A program made the translations under genes and the position numbers. The notes beneath the pieces were generated by a model that had not been told where the DNA came from, searched no databases, and worked only from the letters and a program-made list of their open reading frames with translations. This document shows, in pieces, positions 1-12,121 of a stretch of DNA of 64,000 nucleotides. The stretch spans positions 1 through 64,000 of the forward strand of contig CAWUHX010000366.1 of the NCBI GenBank assembly GCA_963922205.1, given 5' to 3'. Origin of the DNA: Romanomermis culicivorax. Lineage: Eukaryota; Nematoda; Enoplea; Mermithida; Mermithidae. Numbering within the stretch: the first letter of the stretch is position 1; every line of letters starts with the position of its first letter.

Positions 1-26
1 AAGCAGTGGTATCAACGCAGAGTACT
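1..26 (+). other. Residual amplification adapter (SMART-type primer)
   Basis: The window opens with AAGCAGTGGTATCAACGCAG followed by AGTACT, the SMART/ISPCR primer also used in ultra-low-input long-read genomic amplification. It is synthetic and sits exactly at the sequence edge, so this is untrimmed adapter at a contig end. The reader should discard it from the biology. Confidence 0.95.
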
Positions 27-2228
27 GACTATCTATGACGTATTTCGAAATTTTTTTAATTGAATTTATGGCTTTGACTCACCGATCTTCTTTAGTTTTT
101 TATGCTACTTCGAAATAGTGCCAGAATTATGATCATAGCTAAAAAATTAAGTGAAGTGCACTTGATTTCGCAAATCCAAGGAAGATTGCTCGTACGACTG
201 GCATGTTCAATGTCTAGTCGTCTAGACGCCTGTATCAAAAGACGGTAGAATCCTATTCTAACGCTGGCAAATTGTGACATCAAATTTTAAATATGACAGA
301 AAAATTTCTATTATGCTTAAAAATTCCAAGTAAATCAGCATGCGGCGTAGAAAAATAAGAAAATTTGAAGTTTCAGATTACGAGAAATCGAGTGAATTTC
401 TTTTTTTAGCCACGATCAAAAGTTTTTGCATCATCGGAATCAGCATAAAAACTGATTTCGGTCTATGATTCAAAATAAATAAATTATAATAGCAAAGACT
501 CACTAATTATCGAAAACTACTCACAAAAAGATAAAAAAAGTTGCAGCGTACTTAGTCGCCGAGTAGTAGATTTTGCAGTGACAGACGATAGCAAGGTTAC
601 CTTGGGGTAAAAACTGAAAAATCTACCCCGCCAACTTGCGCCTGCTCAGAGCAAGTCTACCTCGTTGGGTAAAGCTAGGGATCGTTGTTTTTAGTGCAGC
701 TTATAAAAGATCTATTCTAGTTCAAAGCCAATTTGACGACCTATTTATAATGAATATAGTTGAATTGATAGATTTTTTCGATCAGCAAGATCAGATTATC
801 ATTGAAGAATTGCGTGATAAGAGCAAATTTATAGATCGCTCGAATCCGTTTTAAATTTATGATGATCCGGTGTAACAGTTATTGTGGTCGGGCAGATGGG
901 GTTATCTTTAAACATTTGTGCCACACGATCTCATGGCGTTCTCTCTGCTTGACTAGAAGCCTGATCCGTCTTCTTATTTTCAATGATTTCTCGAAATTCC
1001 TATGAGCATTCGACCAAAAATTTGTTTTCAAGTGAAGAAAAGTTCAAATCACGTTTCTTTTTTCAGTCACTATCGTTTTTTTCGAAAATGTTAGTCGTAC
1101 ACTACAATGTATAAACCAAAATTAACCAAGCCTTACGTACATTGGGTAGAAAAAACTATAAATGAAACTCAGCAAATACACATGACATGAAAAAAACACG
1201 AAGTGACGCAACAAATTTGTGTCGACTCCTACGAGGCAAAGAATTACCTCGCACTTTACCCCGAGGTGCGTACCCTACGTTTACCTTTCCTTCCGCCATA
1301 TCGGCTCAAATTTACCCCCGTGGGATAGCTGCCCAGAGGTAATTTCTAGTCTTGAGCAAATTTATCTCGCCTTTCCGAATGTAAAAGACGGAAGGTGATG
1401 TGGGACGAGTGACGGAGGGAACATGAACATGGTAATGAGTGGCACCAAATAAATCCTAATCGGTCAAGTATTCATTGGAAAACCTTAATTCAAAGTTGAT
1501 CCATTTTTCTGAAAATCGAATATCACAAAGTGTGTCTAAACCTTTGAGTTTAACTGTAGCTCATGTGGCTAAGTGCAATCGAATGAACTCTCCCTCTAAT
1601 TGATGTCTGAACATGGGATTGGTCCGATAAGATTCTCATTTTTGTATCCATAAATTTTTCCCTGCCAATTACGGGGAGAATATTCCCGATTTAATTACTC
1701 AACTAAATTGCTGTGCATAAGCTTCAAAATAAGATTTTCAGTTCAACAGTAGGTAACTGAGATTATTAGAAGCATATAAACGATTCAATATAAACCGTGA
1801 AATATTTGTAAATGCGATTCTCTCTCTTAGAGTAAACATTAGGCTCCCATGATTAATCAACTTGAAAATCAAAAGCCCCTTGTTTATCACGCACATTAGT
1901 TCATTAGCATAGTCAGGTATATCAATGGATAATTTGTCAAGCGTTATGGATATCGATTTGAGCAACCCACGCTGAAGCACTTCAACATCAACTTAAAAAG
2001 CTTTTTAGAAAAGCAATGAAACGTGATAAATATTATGCCCTATTTTCATCGCTTCTTTCATCATAATACGAAAAGTCATAGAGGATATATTTTGATCTTT
2101 TGATATTAGATGTAATTCTATCTATGATATTAAAATTTAAGTTTTTCGTTTGTGTGTGGTTCATAACGCTATAAGTAGATAGCATATTATAAGATATACC
2201 TTTTTAAAAGAATATAAACGACTGAGAA
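27..2228. other. Non-genic AT-rich stretch
   Basis: I see no supported gene here. The only structure is a pair of loosely inverted segments rich in TTACC and GGTAA (about 594-660 and 1240-1376) that may be the worn ends of a DNA transposon. A possible transposase scrap lies between them and is listed separately. Confidence 0.5.
757..873 (+). pseudogene. Possible PIF/Harbinger transposase N-terminal scrap
   Basis: The plus-strand frame ending at 854 reads ...ELRDKSKFIDRSNPF, then a stop, then IYDDP. The pattern D/R-R-S/T-N-P-F followed by an acidic YDD stretch resembles the N-terminal region of Harbinger-type nucleases as I know the family. The stop inside the motif and the absence of any downstream catalytic DDE region mean this can only be a decayed remnant. 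It may equally be chance. Confidence 0.2.
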
Positions 2229-3090
2229 CCGTATAGTGCAATGTATAAACTTGCTATACATAAAATATACCTACAGTATGACGCAAAATGCTATAAACTA
2301 GTTTCATGTTATAACATAGCCCCATGTTATAACATATAACATACAAAAATTTTTTTTCATTTTTCGACATGTTATATCACATGTCCAATGTCATAACATG
2401 TCGCACATCATAACATATCCCACATGGAGGATATACATGTTATGACATACCCTGTGTTATAAAATATCTCACGTTATAACACATTCCATGTTATAACATA
2501 ACTCATGTTATATTTGTCACAACACACAAAATATAGCTGCTTTTTAAAAAGTATACGTTTTGACCTTAGCGCCATATACAGCAATGTATAAACACGCTGT
2601 ACATTAAATATACCTACAGTATCCCACCGTATGTTATAACATGACCTTATGTTATAAAAATGGCCTATGCTATAACAATGACCTATGTCGAAACATAAAA
2701 AAAGTTTTTTTTTCAAAAAATGTTCTATATCGAAGCCATATGTTATAACACAGCCTTATAATACAAAATAGCCCTATGCTATAACATACTGAAATTTTTT
2801 TCGAGAAACTTATATATGTTATAACACTGGATATGTTATAATGTAGGCTATGATATAACGCGTGATATGCTATAACATAGGATATGTTTCAACATGGGAT
2901 ATGTTATAACATGCAATATGTAATGGCACAGGATACATTATAACATGGAATGTGTTATATTGTGGATATACTATAACGTGGTATATATGTTATAACATGG
3001 GATATGTTATAATATGGGATATGTTATAACATGAGATACGTTAAAACAAGGGATATGTTATAACCTGGGATACGTTATAATATACGTATA
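2229..3090. repeat. Fold-back array of palindromic 17-bp unit (ATGTTATAACAT)
   Basis: Dozens of imperfect copies of the self-complementary core ATGTTATAACAT are separated by 4-5 bp spacers. Left of about 2800 the spacers read ATCCC, AGCCC or similar. Right of that point they read GGGAT or similar, so the array changes orientation and can fold back on itself. A direct duplication of about 55 bp (AATGTATAAAC...ATACCTACAGTAT) recurs 342 bp apart, at 2229-2283 and 2571-2625. No coding potential is visible. Confidence 0.75.
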
Positions 3091-5660
3091 TCTTAAAAAT
3101 GCGAGCATCGCGAGCCCGAATATCTGGTGATACTTTTAATTTTGAACAAATGATGTGTCAGTGCCGCGTCAGTGGCTATCAAGTTGATCGAGTTGAACTG
3201 ATCCATAATTTGTTCGCCTTTGAAAGAAAAAAATTAATTCGACTGAATTCTCGGAAAAGTTTTAGGATGAAAAATAGGTATTCATAACACATTCAGAATC
3301 AACAAAATCTATTCCTCTCTTTGGCATAAAAGGAGATTTCATTCTGAAAATTCCTGTAATGATTTTCTGTGATACTGTTAAAAATAATTATAAGAAAAAG
3401 CTTCCCTCAGAACTACTTGTACGCTCAATGATAGAAATATTTTTAAAAAATCATAATTTTCATTAAATCTGAGGATTCCAAACTTGCCACGCGGTGTTTG
3501 TTTATTTCGATCAACTATGGCATCATAGGTCGAAAAAACTAAAAGTAAGGAATAATCCTACTTTGGTTTACTTCCATACTGTCAGGAAAACGTTGAATTG
3601 AAAATGCGCTTTGCAGTTCCACCACGTGAATTGCTTTCCAAGTCAAAAAAACTAAAAATGGGCTTCGTTTTGGACATTGATTGGGAAATTACACTGATTA
3701 GTTAGCCGGGTATTATGCATATCAAAAAAAACATACACGGGTCGATCACACCTCAAACTTGGAAAAAAATAATGCTGAAATAAATATGCAAATTACGTAC
3801 GAACCTCATTTTTTCACAGGAAACGTCACAGCCCAAAAAACTAGTTCATTTTTTCAACAAGCGATAGATTCCAATTGATATTGTTTCAAAAATTAATGTC
3901 CATTTTTTGCAACACAGCGTGAGATAATCTCTTTGGGAAAGAGCAAGAAGTGAGAATCTAGGTCACGTGACGACATTTTCAATTATTTCCATTTGCCCAT
4001 TACCATCAGTCATTTGTTTGTTTTTTTGATTGCGGTAGTTTTTTCGAAATATAATTATGGAAAGAGAATGAATTTACGGAGGAAATTGGTGAACTTTTTT
4101 ACCTCTGCAAATTGACTTATTAGTTGATAAATATAGAATCTATAATTAAAATAAAAATATTGCAAAAATGATAAAAAACAAACTGGTGTAAAAAATTTTA
4201 CTATGTTGAACAATTTTCAATTCAGAAAGATAAGAACATCAGGCGTTATTTTCTTTTTGCAGAAGTTTAAGAGTCCACCTGTGGTTGTGCGTTTTCGTCC
4301 GCCAATTAACAATTTCGGGGAAATTGTGACCATTAAAATAAGAGTTGAATCGGGTTCGTGACACTTGGAATGATTTGTGGTTCGAAATGTGCAGTATAAA
4401 TTTTAATTCATGGACAAAACTTCGAATATGTAAATTATGTGCAACAAGATCTCAGGATCTGAGCCCATTTGCATCAGCAACTTTTGAATTTTAGAAACGT
4501 TCAGAAGTCTTATAGAAGGTTCCACTGTTAAAAAGGTTTTACTCGCACCAAAATTAATAAGATCAGATCGGTCGAGAAAGGCTTTTGATACACGGCTCAT
4601 CTATTTTCAGGCGGAAAATGATTGATTTTCCTCACTTAGATGGTGGACAGAAATGGTGACCATAAAAGCACCAGTCAACTTTAGCCTAAAGGAGGCAGTT
4701 TTATCCACTGGGCTGAACACACTACTCACCTCTGCACTTGCGAACTTCTGAAACAATAATTTAAACTCAACTTGTTTGTAAGTCTTCGATTTAAGTCGAT
4801 ACTCCTGAACTTGTAAAAGCGCTTTTTCTAAAAGTCTTTAGTGCAAACGAACAATTCTAAACTCCAGAGAGTAAAATTAAATTTCTGAAGTTCTGAACTT
4901 CTAAGTTGGTTTTACTGCGAGTTTCATAACAAAGAATCATGTGGCGAAAACACGACTGTCGTTATCAAATAAATCATCCGCAGTTCCCAAAAACGTGTCC
5001 TTGTTGCACCTTGCTTTACTACTGCATTTCACGAGAATAGCTTTACGACCAACTTCTCCTACTAGCTTCTTCAAGAGTAAAAAACATGAGTAACTCGGAT
5101 TTCTTTCGAGCGCACAGGCGAAGACAACATCACAGGCGAAGACGACACTTTTTCTGATGTGAATTTAAAAAAGTTGAAGAAAATTATTAAAAGTGTTATC
5201 AAAAATATGAACTGCAGCAAAATGTTATGCCCACGAAAAACACAAAAAGTCTCGGGTCTAGAGCATACAGGAAGAAACGAAAGAAATTATTCAATTATAA
5301 GCATTTTCTCCAGAACTCACCTCGTTATACTTTTTTTCTTCATTAAAGTAGCGTCTATCTACAAGTAATTTCTAAATTCTTAATTAACCTCTAATCGCAT
5401 TTTTGAAAAAATTTTCATTTTAAACTTCAATCCTTTCTTTATATTCGTTTGTACAGTGATCGAAAAACTCGAGAGCAAAAATGCACTAACCATTTTTTGA
5501 GATATGAACTTAAACATGTACAAGTATAACTACAGTAATTGATCAGCAGGGCCATTCATAATAAGGCGTTTTAATCTCTTTGGTTTGACTTCTCTCTTTA
5601 AGAAACAAAAATCACCCGAACCCATCAAAGAATCTTTGATAATTTTCAAGCAATATAGAC
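3091..5660. other. Non-genic AT-rich stretch
   Basis: Only short chance open frames occur here. I see no splice-linked coding exons, RNA genes or clear transposon ends. This is the 3' flank of the minus-strand globin. Confidence 0.5.
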
Positions 5661-5668
5661 TGTAGAAA

Positions 5669-5674
5669 TTTATT
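5669..5674 (-). terminator. Probable polyadenylation signal of the globin gene
   Basis: AATAAA on the minus strand lies about 195 bases past the globin stop codon at 5868-5870. It is the first canonical signal I see downstream. Confidence 0.5.
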
Positions 5675-5867
5675 ATTCAATCATATAATGTACACGTGTA
5701 TAAGAGTAAGATTTTGTAAATTTTTCTGGCCCTCAACATATTATCCTATCATTTTGAAATGTATAGAGTTCATGAAAAAAACATCAAATCATCTGATCAG
5801 CACAAGTTCTATATTATTGCTGACCTTAAAAAAGCAAAAAAAAGCATCATCATCGAAATTTTCGTTG

Positions 5868-8800
5868 TTAACTTATAGACGAACGTTTAAACGAAGACAA
5901 GAAACATTTGGTCACGTCGACTATGTCCACCGAACCATTCTTGAAACCGTTTTCCATCTCCCTGATTATAAAATCGGCGACGACGGACCAACCGTCGGCG
6001 GCGAACCGCCTCTCCGCCGGCGTCAATGCCGGATGACGTTCCAACTCTTCGCGCATCACGTGCACCATCGAAGCGCGGAAGATTTGCCACAGCTCGGGCT
6101 TGAAGTTGCGGTCGGCGGCCACGCGCCTATGACGCCGACCGATATTGTGGAAGTAGCGGGCCAAGTCTTCTTTCCTGGCCTTTTCGCCGTCGGTTTTTTC
6201 TTGGCGTCGACAGGCGTGATGACTATTGTCGCTAGAAACGTCGAGTTTGAAGTTTTCCAAAAAATCTTCTTCATCTTGATCTGTTTCTTCAAGCGCTATG
6301 ACTACTTGACTCAAGGCTTGAACGAATCTTGAAAAGAAAACTATAGGTACACGACGACTACAGTACGACAAGATTCTGTATTTGATGTGAATCCTGTAAC
6401 TTGACCCCTGATTACAAAATTTGGTCACAATACTATGGAAAAATAGAATGAGCTGTACGCACGCTTCTTTCAAGTACTATTCAGTACTAAAGAAGTTGCA
6501 AATTTACATAAAATTTCAAAAAATCCTGTGATGGTTTCTAAGCTGACTTTGAATCAAGGTGAACTCATTCCAAATAAAAATCACATATGTGGCACATTCC
6601 AGTTTATTACAAAGGATCTCTACGTCTAAATTATAAAATGATACGCTTTGTGCAATAGTGAGTAGTGTAACACTGACTTTTTTTGCTCATGAGCCTTACA
6701 TTGAAAATTGCACGCATGTGCTAAACAATCTAAAGCTTACCTATAACTAATCTCGGGAACTATAGTAGATACGTATGAACGAGTCGAAACTTCATGAAAG
6801 TCCAGAACTGTGCGTTTTATGGGGTTACGAGATGAACAGTTCACCTAACATACTTCATTGTAGTACTTACCGTTTCTGAAAGTTTGCACAATTCTCAGAC
6901 TCTTGAGAATATACCTCCGTGGACTACATTTTTGCAAATTTTTGTGTAAAATAAATTTTGGAATGTTCTCGACCAGTCGAAAACCTGGCACTCACAGGCT
7001 ATGACCTACATTTAACAGGTTTTTTATCATTTCTTGCAGTGCTATGCTTTTAAAAAGATAAAAGGAGTAACTAATCAACTTGAAGCATTTCTTAAGTCTA
7101 ATGGTAATTGTTCTAATTTTTGGCTGCCGCACTAAGAGTTTCGGATTACATGCGCAAGAGCTATGGTCTATCCATTATCAAATGAGCTTGGGGAAGCAAA
7201 ATAATCCGTAAAAATTGGTGAGCAGACAGCAGACTTGCATCGTAGGCCGAAATCTTTTTTTTGAATGTGTTCGCCTTGGCCACTACAGTTAAGTTGAGAA
7301 AATACGTGTCCATTTACATAGGTAGTTTAATTGCGTGAACATTTTTCTGCGCGCCGATACTCATTTAGAAAAAATATACTAAAGCTGATCACTAGTTAAA
7401 ACTTGATTTGTAAATTGACTAGTACTCATGAAGTCTGCCTGATGGACTTGGCATACAAACGGTGCACTAGTGAAGTCTCTTGAGCGAATAAGAAGTTCGG
7501 AAGCCGTTGGTTCAGCCGACACCTGATCATAGAGAAGTATGCTTTTCGTGAATGATTCTATAGTCTTTTTTTATAAAATGCTTCCAAATAGAAAAGTGAC
7601 ACAAATCAGAATCGTCGTCAAAATCCTTTACATAGAGCTCTTACTGTGAAATTTTTCCCTCGAAAAATTAAATTGAAATTGAAGGTTAGGTCAGTATGCT
7701 CACAAATTACCATTCCTCTGTGATATATTGTTTATCAGAAAATCGTGAAAATCTGAAATACTACTTGCTTTCCATTTTCATTATTTAGAAGCATTTAAAA
7801 AAAACAGACTGTACGTTGAAAAATGACAAACCCTTTTGCTTTTATTATAGAATTTTTTACTCAAAATTTGGTTCAAGTCCCGACTCTGGGACATATAGTT
7901 TTTTCGAAAAATTCTTAAAATATAAAATTTTACTTTTTTTCAAGTTTTATTATTTTAAAGGGTTTCAAGAACTACGGGATCCTTCAAAATACTGATGTGA
8001 GTACAATACCCTCTATAAATAGTCATTCTAAGTCTTCAGTGTTATTACCAAGATCAATCAACCTCTGAATCTAAAATCGTCGATGCATAACGATCACTGT
8101 GTTCGTAGCTGATAGTTCTGTTAACTGGTATTAAGGTTGTTGCTAGCATATGCAGTGAGTAAAATATGTAATATGAATTAGAATGTTGCATCACATATGC
8201 ATTAAATTTTCCCCATAATTGTTGGCGGTGATTCACTCAGGAATCAAATCAGTTTCTAGAATAAAAATGTCAGATCGAAGCGACAAATGCATGAAGAAAG
8301 AACGATATAATAAGGAAAAACAACGCAAAATGGTCTTATCGTACAAAATGAAAAAGCAAATTAAAAACATTAACGTCACTGAACTCTAAAAACGCACCGG
8401 AAAACGTAGGACGCTTACATGAAATGCAAATAAGGCGGATAATGGAAATAACAAAACGGAAATGGGTTTTAGAAATTTTTTCTGTGAATTCTGCAAAAAG
8501 ACTAAAAAAGTAATAAATCTCACATTCACATTTAAAAGCACGTGACCGTGTAAGAACACTAGAGAAACTGCTGACTAAACAGTTTTTATGGCACAGCAGA
8601 GGAAAAAGGAATCTATATTGGTCATTGATGCATATACTGATCTGATACTGACTGAATATTTACAATCACTTCAAACTCATGAATTGCAGATTGTGCAACC
8701 ACCGTAAATAATTATACGTAAGATTTCTCATCTACTTATCAGATCTTGCACAAAGTCGACCTTGCTTATTCTATTAATTATGTTTTTCGCCATTGAATAA

Positions 8801-9972
8801 TTTGCACAAAAGTGTATGTAGTGGTTGTTTTCATTATATTTTATGTCTTATTCGCAAAAATTGCAAAATATCGTATCAGATGAAGAATAAACACTATCGT
8901 CATGCTGCGATCGTAATTTGGAACTGCAACCAAGCATCTGGTTAACGCTTAGTTTTTTCCCAAGTGTTATTAAGTGTTATAGTTGAATTTCGTATAGTTG
9001 TACGTAGAAAATGCTTGCTTGGATCTAAATGCAATAGTTTTTATCAAGAGGCTCTTGTAAACTCAAGTGGTGATTCATAACCGTATCGAAAACTCCTAAT
9101 AAAGGATTTTGAATTTTTTATTGTGACATGGGTCTCAGGAAAAGTGTATGCAAAACTTGTTGCAACAGGAAACGAAATCACAGGCGCTCTCTATCATGAA
9201 GACATGTAAGGTATAGATTTGTGACTATATATATCAATGAGGTTTGCGACGCCCATTTTCAGCTAGTTTGATTGACACTTTAGCATCTTTCATGAAGTGC
9301 TTATAAATTAAAAATGACAAAAATGAGTAATTTTTCAAAATCCTTCACTCGAGGCATTTACTGTAGAATTGTTCATTCAAGAAAATTTCAATAGTTAGTT
9401 GGGTAGACATAAAAATCCTCATCTATGTGCCCACTTAACTCACACTACAAGGAATGGCTGTGTAAATCGGAGATCGGAATAAGTACCGGTTAACAATTTG
9501 TAAGTTTCTGTTCAATATATTGACATTTTTCTTGATAAGCGACGGCAACATAGATTTGTTTTTCATAAACCTGACCACCCATGTATTCAACTCAGATATT
9601 GTTGACATTTGGGATTGTCCCACGATCCTCAAGCCTTCTACGAATTATGCGTAATCAACTGCTAATTTTCATGTGAGTCAAAAAATGCTAAGTTCACTTC
9701 ATGGGGAAATAAAATTCTAATTAAACTGACAAACGCACTCACCTCAAAGCTTGTCGTCTAAATCCCGTACAGTCACAAAATGGTACGCAGGATTTTTCGG
9801 CTTGGATTACGTACGGGAAAAATTTCTTGGCTTCCGGGGCGATGTTAAAAATTTGGCTATAAATGGCCATGCCGATTTTGAACAGCCAACCGAAGTCGTC
9901 TTTGCGCCACGTCCGGACGATCAATATTGCCTGCTCCTTGGTCACATCCAAACCCAAAGATTTAGGATCCAT
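5868..9972 (-). CDS. Globin, nematode type, two exons
   Basis: A haem-binding globin, expected to bind oxygen or act in redox or sensing. Exon 1 is 9972-9743 and exon 2 is 6327-5868, with GT-AG splice sites and matching phase (AG + A = Arg77). The product is about 229 residues. Helix A has RTW (Trp22). The CD corner has P46 with Phe52 at CD1 and an FFP motif. FRRQALRFVQ (71-80) places Gln74 at the distal E7 position, as in several nematode globins. YFHNIGRRH gives proximal His143 (F8), followed by NFKPELWQIF and a normal helix H. Oddity: about 35 extra charged residues (roughly 95-130) lie between helices E and F. They stay open in frame with no internal splice sites I would trust. There is no signal peptide at the chosen ATG, so the protein is probably intracellular. 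The 3.4-kb intron carries a MITE. Start choice is by homology, since helix A begins shortly after Met1. Confidence 0.9.
7561..7811. mobile_element. Tc1/mariner-like MITE (TAGTCTG family), copy in globin intron
   Basis: About 250 bp, with inverted ends reading (TA)TAGTCTTTTTTTATAAAATGC at the left and, on the opposite strand at the right, TACAGTCTGTTTTTTTTAAA. It is flanked by TA on both sides, the usual Tc1/mariner target. Shared interior blocks such as AAAATCGTGAAAATCTGAA and TACTACTTGCTTTCC recur at 31975, 62838 and, more decayed, at 18375, 52961 and 58219. No coding capacity. Confidence 0.75.
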
Positions 9973-10029
9973 GAGGAATATTGCGCTTTTGATTCGGCGG
10001 TTTACGTGCGAATACGAAAAATATAAAAA

Positions 10030-11739
10030 TAGTCACACCCAGGTTTCTCAGGATTGATGTTCCGCTTATTTTGATACACGAGCTATCGGAACGATTCGAC
10101 CTCAGAACATGGAATTGCTAATCAAAATTTTTTTACTTTTTACCAGTGTCTATCTAAAATAGAAGGAAAAAGTGTGACGTATGCAAACGAGCAAACCTGG
10201 TTAATGATTCACGTGGGGTCATTTGCATATTTCGTAGTTTTTTGAGATTGCTTGTAAAAAAGCTTTAACTGACGAAAAAGAGAACTATTACAAAAAATAA
10301 AGTGAAACATAGCTCTAGTGAATACGACCACGCTTAATATGGCTTACAGGTGATCTTTAAAAATTGATGTATATATGCAGATGAGTTGTAGTAAATGGGA
10401 AACAACAAAAATATTTTTGAAATTATGAATCTGATGAAAATTACTTTTTATGAACTACTTTAACTACTATTATGAGCACATAGCACTTACACGGTTAGAA
10501 AAGATCGGAATCATCAGTAATTTTCAGACTTACTGTAGTCTTTAGTGACAAATTTTACAAACGTAATTGCTGCATGTGCATATCAACAATTAATCACCGA
10601 TTGTTCATGTCACTTTCAAAATCTTCACCTGAAAGTCAATATATTTTTAACAAGTTTAAATTGATTGTGCATATATTTTACTTTAGAAAATGTAAAAATG
10701 AAATGTCGGTTCCTGAAATATTCATAAGTTACGCCTTGTTGAAGAATTTGCTGATGTAATATCTTCTTGTCTAAATTTCCATCCTTCTTGACACTATCCG
10801 AAGTTTTATCAAAGTTTTCAAAGTTCGTTTAATGATATGTGACATATGTCTCTGTTGAAAGTTGAAGAATTGAAATTTTCTCGTCAAGCTATTACAAACA
10901 GTTAATGAACGTCAGACACTGATGAAATGTCGGCACATGAAACTGTTTTCGACATAAATCGTAAGAGACTGTAAGTTTCTATTTGTGTACTTACTGTAAT
11001 ATACAGTGTGCCCAAAAAATCATCCAACCAGACAACTTCGTCAACAATAAAAATTGTTCTGTAATTTTTTTTTATGGGAATCAAAGGGTTAGCAAAAAGG
11101 TGTGTAAAGTTTCAACCGGACATAAGCTTTATTTTTCAGTTTACAATAATGTTTCAACAGAATTCAGAAATACATCATATCATTGGATTACTCGGAATTC
11201 CAACGACTTATCTATTCTTCGTTCTTCTGCGAAGTCCGTTCACATTTTTCCATCTTTGTGATCTCATGATTTCAGATTATATTTTAAGGCTATTTTGATT
11301 TTTTCCTGCTTTTTTGGACTAAGCTAATACGCCTTTAAACTGGTCCCCCCGATTTGAAGCAGTTTTAAAACAAATCACAGAGACAGCGATTTTGAAAATA
11401 AAATGATAAACGTGTCAATTAATGCATGTATTTTATTTTTTTATGTTCATTCCGCCTGCTTAAGGCTTCATGAAGTGTGCATCGTAAAAGCTACTACAGC
11501 ACATAATTTACTACACTATCCCGTAATACATTATTTAATTAATAATCAAAATGAATATCATATCACGCGACCGGCTGCCCCAGACATTTTTTATGAGATC
11601 AACGGTGACGTGTCCGGCCAGATTCATTCATACATGATTTTCTTCATTTCATCAAAACTTGGAACTTTTCACGACGCAAACGAATGGAAACTTCAGTCTT
11701 CGTATATGGCAACAATGCTAGCTTCGCTGCTCAGAATTA
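10030..11739. other. Globin 5' flank, non-genic; possible mariner end
   Basis: No supported exon upstream of the globin ATG. At 11002 the sequence TACAGTGTGCCCAAAAAATC resembles a mariner terminal repeat next to its TA target, but I found no partner end. Open frames at 11074-11298 and 11403-11762 show no recognisable protein family. Confidence 0.3.
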
Positions 11740-12121
11740 CTATAGCCCATTTAATAAAATGATAGATGCAGCAAAAACCAAAAAAAGTAATTTCAACTTG
11801 ACGATACACAATTTTCAATCTGTGCAATATTTTATATTGTAGAAAAACGTTAAATTTCTTCATCAGGACGGGAAAGGCCAAAATCATTAAAAAGATATCA
11901 TGCTAATTTATTGTCGATTTGGATAGAACTGCGACGATATTCGGGTGCTACTCGAGAAATTTTGGCCCTTGACCAGGATATTGAAGGAAATTTTCCGATG
12001 TTTTGTTTGTCGCTCACTAACGGAAATGTTTTTCATCCATTAAAGTAATAAGCTTGCTAGTTTTATTGGACTTACTTTTATGGGACCGCAGCATCGATCA
12101 TTTTAAAATGAGTGGAGCATA
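11740..12121. mobile_element. MITE with GATCGATGCAGC-type inverted ends, copy 1
   Basis: The left end is CTATAGCCCATTTAATAAAA followed by TGATAGATGCAGC. The right end is the inverse: GCAGCATCGATCATTTTAAA, then ATGAGTGGAGCATA. The same ends occur at 13579/17843 and 61694/61882, so this is a dispersed family. No open frame of note lies between the ends. Confidence 0.65.

Noticed and set aside
5688..6332. 214-codon open frame on the plus strand
   Set aside because: It lies opposite globin exon 2, and its residues show no domain. The minus strand has the conserved haem residues and splice phase.
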